From Diplonema papillatum (Eukaryota; Euglenozoa; Diplonemea; Diplonemida; Diplonemidae): a stretch of 64,000 nucleotides of DNA. Positions 9,401 to 19,725 of the stretch are shown piece by piece. Both the position numbers and the translations under genes were made by a program. The notes beneath the pieces are model-generated. The model worked only from the letters and a program-made list of their open reading frames with translations. It had not been told where the DNA came from and did not search any database. The DNA is taken from NCBI GenBank assembly GCA_030068145.1, contig JAPJBO010000363.1, forward strand, positions 124,001-188,000, given 5' to 3'. Each line of letters begins with the position of its first letter. The first letter of the stretch is position 1.

Positions 9401-12400
9401 TCCGCCGAACGAAGCAAACGAAGCGCGCCAACGTAGTACTGGTGCTTCCGAAAGCAGCTGAGGAGGAGCGAACCCCAATCTCGAGAGCGAAGACGAAGAA
9501 GCGACGATCAACCTCGGCAACACCACAGAAGACGACACGTCATCGCCCAAGCGCCGCCGTAAGGAAAGCAACTATCGACGCGCAACCGATGCACCTGGAC
9601 GAGCAATCGAAGGAGAAGCGAGGCACCAAACGCGCTCTCCGGGGAGTTTCCGGTCTTCTCACTTAGCCGCCGCCGTAGGCTGCACAGTCGAGAGAAAGAA
9701 GAGGGCCCGCAGCGTTACATGGCGGCGATCCCCCGCGAGACGAGCTCGCCCGCCGGCCAGAGCCGGAGCGCCCGCTGCAGTACCAGCTCCGGTGCCGCCA
9801 CTCACTGTAGCAGAGCCGCAACCTGCAGCGCGCCTCCGGAGCGACTTCGTAGCAGCACGAAGAGAACACCTTGATGGGAAACTTCGGCTTCCATTGAGAA
9901 AATGATGCACACCGCGATTTTCGCCTTGAGATAGCCAATGAGCGACTCTGCGTTGGCGATCTCCTCCTCATGCGGATTGAGCCTGTGCAGCGCAGCGAGC
10001 TGCAGCTCTCGCTCGCGGGCCTTTTCTTGGTACTTGCGGTCCTCCTCCTCGCGTTCCTTCCGCCTCTTCTCCTTGACCTCCTGGCACTTCTTATCATAAT
10101 CCACCTTCCACTCTTCGAACGCCTTCTTCTTCTTGTCGAAGTCAGCACGAACGTCGTCCATCTTTGCGTAGGACGCCGTGATTTTCGCGGAGATCTGCAT
10201 TGTTGTTATTTTTTCGTCGGCAATTTAGGTACCAGGGAAAGCCTGCTTACACGGGAGCCAAGCTTCACGTGTTCGGCGGTACTGCAGAGCCACGGGCCTA
10301 CGGGTCAAGTTCCCAAACTAAAGCACCAAGGCTTGGCGCACCTTGGGGCTCGCGCTGAACACAAGCTCGTCGAGACGGTCAGCCACAGGGCAGAGCGGAC
10401 GGGGTTGTAGCACTGTGCTGCCTCCGACTCAAGCTTTGTAAGCTGTGGTTGACCGTCACGTTCCTGGACCCGGTGCGGCCTTTTCTTTTTCGTTTTTCTT
10501 CGTCGACAATTTCAGGGCGAAAGTTTCGCTTTGAGCTCGATTGCAAAAGAATGCTTGTCTTGTGCTTACTTCGAAGGAGGCTGCCAGTGGAGGGTCGTTG
10601 TTATTGGTGCTGGTTTTGTAGGGGGGGGGGGGGGGGCAATACAACGACAAAGTGGGTCTTTTTCGTTGAACGCCTGCCACTAAACCCAGAATTCCCTGTG
10701 TTTCGTGTGGACGACAGCACATTATTCTCCTTTGATATGGCAGCTCCTGAAGTATTTCCTACAAAGCAGGTGCGTGTACAACAAACAGGGTGTCGTTCAA
10801 CTCGGTATGATTGACCGTTTCTGCAGGAAACCAAGTGCAAGTACAGTGCGGTCTGCATCGCGGTGTGAATGACAGTACCGCTCGCAGCACGCTACAGAGA
10901 GAAGAGTGCCACATACAACGTCACGTTCTTCACGCTCCTTCTTCACCTCCGTGTTGCCGGTGAAGGCGTTGAGTTCGTTCTGCTTCTCGTCCAACTTCTT
11001 CAGGACGTCCGCGTACTCGTTCGCCTTTTCGTCAATCGCTTTCTGCGTCTTCTTCACGTCGTCGAAAAGCTTGTCCTCTTGCGACCTTTGGCCGATGACC
11101 TGCGGTTCGGATGATTCGGATGATGGCTCGTGGGGGAACAGAAGTGTACCGTCGGGCTTGTGAACATTTTCGGAGTTAGGGCCACTGATAAACGAAGCAA
11201 CGAGCAAACAGCATCAACTGAACAACGAGATGGTGAAAAAAAGTGGGGGTGCTGCGGTTGGGAAGGGGCTTAAATGTAGTTGGGAAAACACGTTCCTCTT
11301 CCCCGCGTTCTGCGTGTGGGGTTACCGCCGGGCAACTGCCGCAGCAGCCGCAGATACGTCCTTCGCCCTTGGCTCACTTTCGGGAGGTGTCGCTGCTCAC
11401 TTACCAGTGTGTTCCTGGTTGTTGCCCTAATTTTGTTGCATTAGTGTGATTGTCAGACCTTCGACTACCCTGATCAACGCACTATGCACACTCCGTGTCT
11501 ACGTTACAGCAGATGGAACGCGTTTGTTGCGCCGCCGCGGGGGCGGCCTATGAGTGGCACTTCCAAGTACGTCGATGGTGTCAAGTTCGCGGGTAAGAGG
11601 CCAAAGAATGGTCGAAAGTGGTCGCCGTTTGCTTGATTGGCCCCCTTTTCCCGAATTAACCTTCACCCCCTCCGTCCGTTAGTGGTATGGTCCTTTGACA
11701 GAGTGAGCCGATGCCTCTCATCTCACCTTTAAAACACGGCTGAGTCACGCATGCTCTTGACAGACGCTAGCGTCCGACATTTCGCACGCGCGTCGCAGTC
11801 GTTGGGCCCCCATCCGTCCGTAAGTTCGCTCTGCAACGGAGCCCATCAAAACGCAGGAAGACCTGCCCAGGCGACGTCGCTGGGCGCACGGAGCTTCGTG
11901 CATCAAAGAGGTCTCACGAATGCCTCCCGAAGAAATTCTGATCGACCGCCAAAACACGCTGCCTACGTCTTTTTAGCCTGCGCAGTACAGAAGGGCGACC
12001 CGCAAGATTGTTAGCACTAAACAGAGGTCGGAACGACCGCGCTAGGATCAAGCTTCTTGGCAGTGTTCTGTCCAAGTACGTGCGCTCGGCTAAAGGCCGG
12101 CGCGGGGCGAGACTGGAGGCAGCAGTTAAAGTTCGGGAAACAGTAAAGTTCGGGCGAAGCTAAGTTCGGGCGAAGCTAAGAAGCAAAGTTCGGGCGACGC
12201 AAAGTTTGGGCGAAGCTAAGTTCGGGCGACGCAAAGTTTGGGCGAAGCTAAGTTCGGGCGACGCAAAGTTTGGGCGAAGCTAAGTTCGGGCGGACCAGCG
12301 AAGAAATGGCATACAGTGTCGGCCTTCTGGACCATCTGCGCGGCCTTGTCGCGAGAAGCTTCGAGCTGTCTGATTTGCTTCATGATGGCCCTCTCGCCTT

Positions 12401-12782
12401 TGATCGTGGCGGAGCTGCCGGACTGGTGTTCGAACTCAAGCTCCTTGATCTTCGCGTCGATCTGCTCGACGGTCATCAGGCTTCCGAGCTCCTTGTTCAT
12501 AGCGCGAATGTCCCGCTCCTGGTCTCTTGCCGCCTGCCGGATCTCGTTGACCTTCTTTTGCATGTCATTCCGGTCGAGGCGCAAGTCGCCGAGCTCCTTC
12601 GAAAGGGCGGACCGCTGCTTGTGCAGCGCGTCCTTGTCCTTGATCAGCTGCTGCCTGGGGTCGTCCTCCTGCTTCTTTCTGTCTTCCGCCTTCGCGCGGA
12701 GGTCGGTGATCTCCTGCTTGTAGCCCTTGATCTGTTCGTGGAGCCCATCGATCTTCGCCTTCATGTCCTTGAAGTCGGGCAT
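6458..12782 (-). CDS. BFR1: BFR1-family (nuclear segregation protein) coiled-coil protein, five exons
   Basis: Exons on the minus strand are 12782-12315, 11099-10917, 10194-9913, 8077-7664 and 6496-6458 (an alternative last acceptor gives 6484). All junctions fall between codons and the coding length is 1386 nt (461 aa), close to the roughly 470 aa of yeast Bfr1. Donors are GTATGC, GTATGT, GTGTGC and GTATGC. Acceptors are all AG. Residues 1-300 are long charged coiled coil. NPHEEEI at 290-296 and the following SLIGYL match the conserved core of the family. A Lys/Pro/Ala linker and an acidic C-terminus (KAEDDAED) follow. Yeast Bfr1 is an RNA-binding protein on polysomes and the ER; a similar role here is inferred. 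Introns of 1.2, 0.7, 1.8 and 1.2 kb are full of repeats. The AG at 12792-12793, 9 bases before the ATG, is a plausible trans-splice acceptor. Confidence 0.85.
6557..6735 (+). repeat. F4 repeat, two adjacent copies at the 3' end of BFR1 intron 4
   Basis: The motif TTAGGCAGAGCACTGCCTC is followed by CATGCATGGTTGATGCTAGC and TCTTCTTCGA. A second partial copy starts near 6659. GGCAGAGCACTGCC is itself an inverted repeat. Further F4 copies lie at 7588-7640, 46222-46280 and 47490-47555, with traces at 5221, 7034 and 19782. Confidence 0.75.
7588..7640 (+). repeat. F4 repeat just inside the donor of BFR1 intron 4
   Basis: AGTTTAATGTTTAGGCAGAACGCTGCCTC with GCATGCATGTTTGATGCTAG ends 24 bases from the donor at 7663 (the intron is read on the minus strand). 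With the copies at 6557-6735, F4 lies near both ends of this intron. Confidence 0.7.
8086..8215 (+). repeat. R1 repeat at the 3' end of BFR1 intron 3
   Basis: The R1 signature TTTAGAGTTAAAG with AAATTCCGGGGGTTT and TTCTCTTCGAGCAAGA is present. Read with the gene (minus strand), R1 ends CTCTAAA, 8 bases before the exon 4 acceptor at 8078/8077. Longer R1 copies are at 21519-21720, 55063-55210 and 55403-55600. Confidence 0.75.
9289..9386 (+). repeat. F6 repeat, diverged copy in BFR1 intron 3
   Basis: TTGATCGCTTCCCACTTGTAT, GAATTCTGA and TGTCTACGTCTTTTCAG match the better-conserved F6 copies at 17003-17145 and 44650-44800, and a partial copy at 11934-12022. It is non-coding here. Confidence 0.6.
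9405..9660 (+). pseudogene. Coding-like fragment K, intron-free copy, antisense within BFR1 intron 3
   Basis: A plus-strand frame contains KQTKRANVVLVLPKAAEEER followed by a basic KTKKRRST block. The same pieces occur on the minus strand at 15830-15420, where the KQTKRA part and the VVLVLPKAAE part are separated by about 220 bp of intergenic-type repeat. A second frame here is acidic then basic (ESEDEEA... SPKRRRKE), so the true frame is uncertain. It may be a gene fragment carried by a repeat, or a processed copy. The family is not recognised. Confidence 0.35.
10553..10800 (+). repeat. F5 repeat in BFR1 intron 2
   Basis: F5 landmarks are CTTCGAAGGAGGCT, TGAACGCCTGCCACTAAACCC, TTTCGTGTGGACGACAGCAC and TATTTCCTACAAAGCAGGTG. 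Other copies are at 25432-25735, 36489-36730 and 44940-45195. A G run lies near 10621-10636. Confidence 0.75.
12120..12300. repeat. Minisatellite of AAGTTCGGGCGAAGCTAAG units in BFR1 intron 1
   Basis: Units alternate between GTTCGGGCGAAGCTAAG and GTTCGGGCGACGCAAAG, starting right after the exon 1 donor at 12314 and running downstream on the gene strand. A dispersed, more diverged field of the same units lies at 30950-31500. Confidence 0.8.
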
Positions 12783-12790
12783 CTTCGGCG

Positions 12791-12850
12791 CCTGTTTTGT
12801 TTGAGCTACAGTTCGCTTGACCTTCGTCGAATGGGTTATTTTGAAGCTAA
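12791..12850 (-). promoter_or_regulatory. R1-derived 3' splice acceptor upstream of the BFR1 start
   Basis: On the minus strand an R1 end (GCGAACTGTAGCTCAAA) is followed by CAAAACAG, then GCGCCGAAG and the ATG at 12782. The AG would leave a 9-nt untranslated leader. In a lineage with spliced-leader trans-splicing this is the expected place for the acceptor. It could also end an ordinary 5'-UTR intron. Confidence 0.5.
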
Positions 12851-13199
12851 TACGTACAGGGTGGGTTTGGGGGGCATGCATGGCTTCTTTCGTGTACACT
12901 CTACTTGCTTGTTTTGGCAGGTTTTTTGTGCGGTCGACGATGTACGTCGTTCTGATGTCTGACGACTTTGTTTCTTTCTTGCTTTGTTTTCCTTGTGGAC
13001 CTTTGATTACCTCCTTTCAAACAAAAAAACTTCTTCCGCTGGGACTATCAACCAGTTTACTCCCTTTTGCAAATAGAAGTTTTGTGTGCGGTCGACGATA
13101 ATTATTATACGTATTGTTTTTGTGTTTCCGACGATCCCGTCGGACGTACAGATTGGTGTCTTTCGACCTTTTGTTTGTTTGTGAGGTTCAGCTCAGCGC
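12851..13199. other. Spacer upstream of the BFR1-like gene
   Basis: TGTGCGGTCGACGA recurs at about 12928 and 13083, and a GTGTTTCCGACGATCCC motif at 13122 recurs at 13725 and 29397. No gene is seen. Confidence 0.4.
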
Positions 13200-13941
13200 T
13201 TTTTTTTCATTTTGTGCAGGGCCTTGTATATAAAAATTCCTCCCACGTAACTGTCCATAAGTTGCTCGGAGTTACTAAAAATCCCAGTTGCGGCACAACT
13301 GCACGTTTATGTATCTGACAGGCTGCACCTCTTTGTGGTTGTCACTACTGTCCATCACAGAGACTGTCCTTCGGAAGCAAAAGAGCCATGCGAAGAAGGC
13401 GAGTGTTGGGGTACTGTAGCAGTGTGCCGGGATCATTCAAGAACACTTGGCAGTAATCTGCAACAGCAGGGCTGACAGCCGCGGTCTTCGCTTTCTTGGC
13501 AACACGTCATGAAACAATACACAAGCCAGAAATACCAGCGCCGCAAGCACGGAAAAATTTTTCAAGCTATTGGGCGTCGCAGGTTCCGAAATTGAGGCTG
13601 TACGTTGCTTCAACGATGATCCAAAGGTGCAGTAACCGGTGCTGTGTACTGCTAGTGTGACTGCTGTACTGTAGCACTACTACTGGCCCCCTCAGCCAGG
13701 GCATTCTGTGCTTTTTTGTGTTACCGTCGATCCCGAAGGACGATCAGTTTGGTGTCTTGCGACCTTTGTTTGTTTGGCAAGGAGTTTAGTGACGTGCTTC
13801 AGTTAGAAAAAGAAATGCGTAGTTTTGTTTTATATTATTCGAAAGTAAGAAATTGAGGTGCCAAATCAGTTTGCTCGCTCTCTTTTTTTTCTTTGGTTGC
13901 TCGGATTTGGTCCGAGCACCAGACCCATATATAAGCCACTG
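13200..13941 (+). repeat. Dispersed repeat shared with 47800-48362, holding the empty site of the TIR element
   Basis: From GGGCCTTGTATATAAAAA through CAGTTGCGGCACAACTGCAC to CTCAGCCAGGGCATTCTGTG this matches 47800-48320 with small changes. At 13884-13941 the sequence GGTCCGAGCACCAGACCCATATATAAGCCACTG is present without an insertion. The other copy has the 958-bp element between two ATAT motifs at this point. Confidence 0.75.
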
Positions 13942-15419
13942 CTTTTGTGAGAGTTCGCTTTGACACTCCGGTTTTTTTGGAGTCTCCAGGTGACTTTTGG
14001 CAACTGGGACATCCTGGGGTTGGGACGGACAGACATGATGCACGCTTGAGCCAGGTTGCCTTGCCGTTCAAGCGCTCTAGCTTCTAGATCCTTATGGGTC
14101 AAATTGCGACTTGGAATCTACGATGCGGTGGGTGCGGAAAGCTGGGAAAAGGATAGCCCATGCGTGCTTCCCCAGCCGGCCTAGGAGCAACGCTCCCGCA
14201 ATATCAATACCTGCAAGCACCTTTCCATTGAGAAGCCAAGAATGCTATCCAAGTGGTCTAAGGCTAGTACTACATCGTTGCATCTTAACCTACTGTGTCT
14301 TTGCATCGTTGCATGTCGCCCTGTGGTTGCCGTATACTGGTTACCATAGCAGCAGACGTGCTGTCGGAGGCCGTCTAAGGGCTTTGGTGAAGCTGAAGTT
14401 CCTGTCGTCCATACTTGTACCCCGCCTTTAAAAAAAGCGGGGGAAGCGGGGGGAAAGCGGGGGATCAGACAACACAATTCTGGACGAATATGGGCGAACA
14501 GGTCGTCCACACCTGTCGGGGAACGCGTCGACGAGGGTCGGAGGTCCTCGAGTCGTATAGATCACGCGGTGCCGGGGACATTGATTCGGACGGGCCCGGA
14601 TCCCCTTTCCTATACTGGGCATGCCCCCTTCCCGAACTGGGGGGGTCGGCGACACGCACACGCATCGTTTTCGCCGTGGCGAAGAACGTCGCCCCGTAGA
14701 AGCAAGGCAGGGCGGTCGCCCCGAAGGTTGCCTGGAAGGCCCCGAAAGCCGAGCGCAGCGACAGCGACAGTGACGGCTATGAAACCGAAGCGACTTCGGC
14801 TGCGACTTCCGCAGCTGCGCACGGGGCATTCTGAGTACATGCCCAGTTGTAACTGGGGTCGACGGCCTGAGTACGATCTCAGGGAACAAGCGCCGCCAGC
14901 GGCTGACCCCGAACGAGCTCTCGCTCAGGGCAAACTCCTCATCAACAGCGACATCACACAGTGTTTGGCTCCGGAACTCGGCGGGAGAGTGTGACGATGA
15001 GGTAGGTGAGTGTTTATTGAATTACCCGCTTTTCCCCTGCTCTTTCCAAATTTGGGAAACAAAGAAAGGAAAAAAGCGGGGGATCCCGCTTTTTTTTAAA
15101 GGCAGAGTACAAGTATGGTCGTCAGAGATAAAAAAGCCGGTATTTTCTCCTGCATGCAGTCTGCTGTAGCAACACAAAACAAAAAACAAAAAAGCAGCAT
15201 ACGTCTGCGGGAATGGGGACCAGCGGCTCTCGCTTCTTCTTGGGGTCAGCCATTCCCCTCGGCCTCTCAGCCACCTCGAGCGGCATTTTTTACAGTCGCT
15301 CTGCTGTTCCTTTTTGATGACAAATGCCTGAAAGCGGGCGGTTCTCAAGACTGTTTCGTTGTGTGCTGTTTCGTGTTTTCAAGCACGGTTGTGCCCCCAG
15401 CGTCTGTCATGTCGACTGA
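13942..15419. other. Spacer, no gene supported
   Basis: A partial R1 (GAGAGTTCGCTTTGACACTCC) is near 13949. A pair of GCGGGGGA-containing short inverted motifs lies at about 14425-14465 and 15075-15110. Several frames around 14430-14995 stay open on both strands because of high GC, without recognisable domains. Confidence 0.4.
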
Positions 15420-15830
15420 CCGTGTCGTCTTCCGCGGTGTTGCCGAGGTTGATCGTCGCTTCTTCGTCTTCGCTCTCGAGATTGGGGTTCGCTCCTCGTC
15501 CTCAGCTGCTTTCGGAAGCACCAGTACCACGTTGAGTCGCAGTCACAATCAGGGCGAATGCCCTGAGTTTTGTAACTGATTGCTCAGACACGGTTGTAGG
15601 GGCCTTCTCCCCGTGACGGATTCGCCTGTGCTCTAGTAGCACGGGTGGTCCTGGCTGTGACGAGCTACGAACAGCCGCCTGACAAACCAGACTCACACCG
15701 CAGTCCTGTCAGGTTCGACGCTGATGATGGCGCGCTTCGTTTGCTTCGGCGGAGGCGCTGCTGCCGCGGGGGTTATCAGCTCCGCCTTCCGCTTCTCCGT
15801 CGTCCCGACCCCTCTCGCTCCGTAGAAACA
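15420..15830 (-). pseudogene. Coding-like fragment K, copy split by a repeat
   Basis: On the minus strand an exon-like piece (15830-15690) encodes EKRKAELITPAAAAPPPKQ then TKRA and ends near a GTGTGAGT donor-like site. A second piece (15530-15420) encodes VVLVLPKAAEDEERTPISRA and ends before GTCAGT. The interval between them contains a repeat also found at 7186-7260. Compare the uninterrupted copy at 9405-9660. It could be the remains of a gene with basic, nuclear-type composition. Function unknown. Confidence 0.35.
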
Positions 15831-16845
15831 ACGGTGTGCTACGAAGACTGCCTTGCTCTCAGCAACAGTGCTCCTGAATCCACGGGATTCTCGTAGGGGA
15901 TGTACGACGGGTGGTGCCGAGTGTATTCGGTTTGCCTCCCTCAAGGTGTGGCAAAGGAGGATTGGCAGTACTACTGCTGGGAAAAGACAGACGAGTGGGA
16001 GGCTTTTAACGGTCCGGGTCAGGGAGAGTTGCGAAATATGGGTCCATTGCAAGACACGTGCTCGTTTAAGCACAAGGTGGGAGTGCAGAGCAGGAATGTC
16101 TTCACTCCGCCTCGTGACCACGGCAAAACAGCCAGCGTTCTTTTTAGCTAACAGATGCTGTCTCCAGGGAAGCAGATATTGGTTGTCGCAAAAAAAAATT
16201 AGTATGGTGGGATTCTTTTTGTTTGTGCGCACTAGCGGCTTTTCACCTGATTTGGTGAGTTGCTTTTAGTACGCTGCCAACTACTAATTTTTAGTACCAA
16301 CAATGCATTGTTAAGTTAACTTAACACAAAAAAAAAAACGGGAGTCACGCCCGCATTTCGGTACGCATCTCCACGCACGACCTTTTAAGAAGACGAATGG
16401 AAGTCGGCTGAACCGGGAGCTACCGGAAGAAGATGTATGTGGGTGTCACAGCCTGGTTCGATTGCGGGATGATAAAACCTCAGGGATATGCTGCGTGTTT
16501 TTCCCGTTCGTAAGTTCTAGTGGCACGCCCGCTTTTCGGGTGTGACTCGGGCACACCACCTCCTTCAACTCCAGCTTCTCAGGCTGGACTTCAACCTCCA
16601 AGCAAAATATATGGGAATGGGTAGCCGGTGGCACGGTGTGTGCCTCTGGTTGCGGGATCGACACAATACGGCGTGCTGGCTTGGGTACGTAGGCTGTTGG
16701 TACCATGGTGATTGCTGGTTGGAGAAGGAGGGCTATGAAAACCGACGGCGGGGGCTGTGGGTTGTTGAAGGACAGCTTCACCGTGTAGCTTGTGATGCCA
16801 CACCTGTCACCCCGTAGCCTCCTGGCCCGTTGCATATCTCGGGGG
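15831..16845. other. Spacer, no gene supported
   Basis: This contains an A-rich tract near 16326, a copy of the CACCCGAAAAGCGGG hairpin motif inverted at 16524-16556, and CTCCAGCTTCTCAGGCTGG, also seen near 4398. A minus-strand frame runs through 16446-17120, but its upstream part is F6 repeat and the rest is not recognised. Confidence 0.4.
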
Positions 16846-16952
16846 GTAGCGGGATCAACGGGACTGCCGGGGGGCCGTACGTGCTCCTGCGGCAGAGGTG
16901 AAATTCTTAGACACACGGTTGTCGAAAGGGCGTCCAAAACAGCGAAAACGCA
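16846..16952 (+). pseudogene. Fragment of nuclear small-subunit (18S) rRNA
   Basis: GGGATCAACGGGACTGCC, GTACGTGCTCCTGCGGC, then AGAGGTGAAATTCTTAGAC correspond in order to the conserved 18S region around the universal AGAGGTGAAATTCT site. Further on, AAAACAGCGAAAACGC resembles the downstream ACAGCGAAAGC stretch. Neither flank continues into rRNA, so it is a short dispersed fragment. The AAATTCTTAGAC form, rather than TTGGA, is what I recall from Euglenozoa. Confidence 0.55.
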
Positions 16953-17002
16953 CAGGTAGATGAGAGGGAAAAAAAACAGGCGCTTCGTTTTGTTTGTGCA
17001 TG

Positions 17003-17145
17003 CCGGTTGATCGTTTTCCCACTTGTATTTACCCTGTGTGTATTCAGGTAAGGAATTCTGATCAACCACCAAAACACGCTGCCTACGTCTTTTTAGCCTG
17101 CACAACACATTGAAGGGCAACCCACAAGATTGTTAGTACTAAAAA
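17003..17145 (+). repeat. F6 repeat
   Basis: GTTGATCGTTTTCCCACTTG, TATTTACCCTGTGTGTATTC, then AGGTAAGGAATTCTGATCAA and GTCTTTTTAGCCTGCACAA, ending GATTGTTAGTACTAAAAA, nearly match 44650-44800. CAG/GTAAGG and CTTTTTAG look like a splice donor and acceptor about 60 bases apart on the plus strand. The meaning is unknown. Confidence 0.75.
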
Positions 17146-18708
17146 AATATTTCGGTGGGGAGAGGGTGCCGCCCACCTCCTCTCCCGGTACTCTTTCGGG
17201 GAGGTTTGCCATGGGGATGCGACGCGTTGCGTCCGTGTTTGAATCCGCAGTCGAAAAAACGAAAGAACATGCGAGGGGGCTCGCGCTTGGGGTCTTGACT
17301 CCGGAAGGAGAAGACGAGAAAGCGACGGCCGTGAGATGATGCGGGGAGGGAAAGTTGTTTTTGCTTGAGTAACGTATATGGGGGGGGCGAAAGGACGGGA
17401 AGCGGCAAAAAACGTCGAGGTGCGTGTAACAGCTCTCCTGCCGAATGCGCCGGTCCAAAAAGGAACTGGTGCTGCTCAAGCGAGCACACAAGGTGTATAG
17501 GGCACAGTGTCTCCAAATCTTCGATTTTGATCATCAATCCAACCTGACACGAGGCTGAGACGTTATGGAGCGTTAGGCAGGCACAAGACTGACACAGGTT
17601 CGGTTCCCTCTACTCCGCCAAGCAAGCACGAGCGCGGACTTTCCACTCACCGATCTCGGCGACGTGTGCTTCAACCGTGGCAAAGGGGAGCATCTAGGTA
17701 ACCTAGCCTGACAGATCCGCGGTACCTCCGGTACAAAAGCGTCGAGGGACTTTTCGACGTTCTTGAAGACTGTCATGCTGTCATCGTGCAGAACAAAAAG
17801 GGGACAGTTCGTAAGGTGTGGCCAATCCGGTGTCTGGTGAAGCCGCACTCAAGAGTATTTGTCAAAGCAGCCGGAGACATCAGGCCTTGCTTCGGTGTTT
17901 TTTATTTCCCTTCACTGGGATGGCTGCCGTGACGAATCTAGCTTCTTCGTATCACATGCGGAGAGAGAGAGAGAGAGAGTGGAGAGAACGACAGTGAGGG
18001 TTTGGAGGAGGACGCGGCGTGCGGCCACCTTGCTAGATAAAACCTGCCTTGGAAGAGGCACCTTATTACTCGCGGGGGTAAGCACCCCGCCCTCTTCCGT
18101 GTGCCTCCACGCGGAAGGAACACTAGGTAACTTTTCAAAGGCCACGGAGGTCAGCGGACCGGAGTTACCGGAGATGCGTTGTGTGGTAACCTGATACGTG
18201 TGTGTGTGTGTGCGATGATGTGGGTCTGCGTGGCAGCCTGATACGTGTGCGCCGGCTGTTACACGAGCTTGATGCTCCGCATGGATGCTTGGTGCCGTGT
18301 GCCGTGGGCACCGCCCGCTGCACACGGGATTCGTTTGCGACAATAAAACTTTTGAGGGAAAAATACTGCGTGTTTATCCCACTCAAGTATATGTTTTGTT
18401 GGGAAAATAATACCCTGTGTTGGAAATGGCTTACGGAGCGTGACAATAAATTTCGTTCATTTTTTAGACGGTTGTGTGTAGGGTTTTGACAGGAACCCGT
18501 TGTGGTTACACAGTATACAATAGCTATGTATTCTCGAGAGAAAGCAGTTTTCTTTCACGAGTAGTTTTCCAGTGTGCCACGAGTGGCCGTGTATAATTGG
18601 GCCCGGACAAGTAAACAATAGCTATTTGTCCGACCCCCGTATTTATTTTGCCCCGCCAGCCGTTTTAGGTGAACAACTTGTGCGTTGCTCAGGGTAGTGG
18701 CAATCGCA
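17146..18708. other. Spacer with possible but unproven exons
   Basis: A minus-strand stretch at about 17820-17720 reads CPLFVLHDDSMTVFKNVEKS and ends at a GTACCG donor-like site. It has no recognised relative. A GA dinucleotide run lies at 17961-17980 and a GT run at 18197-18211. CACACGGGATTCGTTTGCGAC, followed by AATAAA, at 18317 recurs at 55877. Confidence 0.35.
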
Positions 18709-19036
18709 CTAATGCAACAAATTGGGTGGTGACCCCTCCGAACAGCCTCCCTGGCCCTGGCCCACACCTGATGTCGCAACCCCTTAACCCGGGCGGCGGC
18801 GCTTTGGCATGAGCCAGGAACCTCAAGGGGAGCAGCGCGAGAGGCATCATCCACGCTTCAAAGGCCCACATACTAATGCAACAAATTGGGTGGTGACCCC
18901 TCCGAACAGCCTCCCTGGCCCTGGTCCACGCCTGATGCCGCAACCCCTTAACCCGGGCGGCGGCGCTTTGGCATGAGCCAGGAACCTCAAGGGGAGCAGC
19001 GCGAGAGGCATCATCCACGCTTCAAAGGCCCACACA
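18709..19036. repeat. 163-bp direct tandem repeat, two copies
   Basis: Two near-identical copies start at 18709 and 18872 with ACTAATGCAACAAATTGGGT and contain TAACCCGGGCGGCGGCGC. A third start at 19036 is truncated after about 15 bases. It is non-coding. Confidence 0.9.
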
Positions 19037-19233
19037 CTAATGCAACAAATTTACAACTTGTGGGGGGCGCGGACCCGGCTGAAGTGGGGAGAAAATACTC
19101 GAGACAATAGGAAAATAGCGAACATGTAAACCCCGGTAGTATACATACTGGTTCCCTTCGGGCACCGGAGAAGGACAGGAACAGTGTACTGGGGACAGAG
19201 TTTGGCTAAGGTTCGCACGGTGCGGCTGGCGCT

Positions 19234-19725
19234 CTAGGTATTGTCTTTTTGCTTCTTGGCCGTGAACCCTAATTCGAGGAGCCCAGCAGCCCCGGCCGTT
19301 CTTAACATCTTTGCATCTGTGTGCGAGGTTGCCAGAACGTTAGCGAGCGAGCCGATGCTGTAGCTGATCATCCTGTTGACACCAGGCGCTTCATGATTAT
19401 CAGCCTCAACTTGGCATGTCGCACAGGGCTGCTGCACACTACGCCCACGGAAGCAACATAGTTCGTGAGATCTCGTTTCGATAACGGATACGGATAGGGA
19501 TTTCAGAACCCGAGGAATTGCGCGTTGCAACTCTTTGGAGGAGGTCGTCAAGAAGTTCATCGAGAGATAGCGCCGAAGGCTGGCAGAAGAATGAAGAGAC
19601 TTTGGGTGACTGCGAGACAAATGGTATGAGATAGGCGAAAATGCGCGTGCCTCTTTTCGAGTGGAAAAGCGCTGCTCGGGCACCGTCTCCGAGCATTTTG
19701 CGCGGGCGGTTAACAAAGGGCACAC
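19234..19725 (-). CDS. Possible terminal exon of an ARM-repeat-like protein
   Basis: The minus-strand frame ends ISYSIGSLANVLATSHTDAK, MLRTAGAAGLLELGFTAKKQ, KDNT and a stop at 19234. The pattern of a SLAN helix, a polar loop, LRTAGA and LLEL fits the junction of two armadillo repeats. A good acceptor (GTGTCAACAG) at 19373 would make the exon 19372-19234, so the upstream part of the open frame is probably intron. Upstream exons were not identified. It lies 3' of the cyclase on the same strand and could be a separate gene or a relic. Confidence 0.35.
   Translation of the reverse strand: MCPLLTARAKCSETVPEQRFSTRKEARAFSPISYHLSRSHPKSLHSSASLRRYLSMNFLTTSSKELQRAIPRVLKSLSVSVIETRSHELCCFRGRSVQQPCATCQVEADNHEAPGVNRMISYSIGSLANVLATSHTDAKMLRTAGAAGLLELGFTAKKQKDNT

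Noticed and set aside
16446-17120. Minus-strand frame of 224 codons
   Set aside because: Its first part is the antisense of repeat F6 (also open in the 44-kb copy because the copies are young) and the rest crosses the 18S scrap and hairpin repeats.
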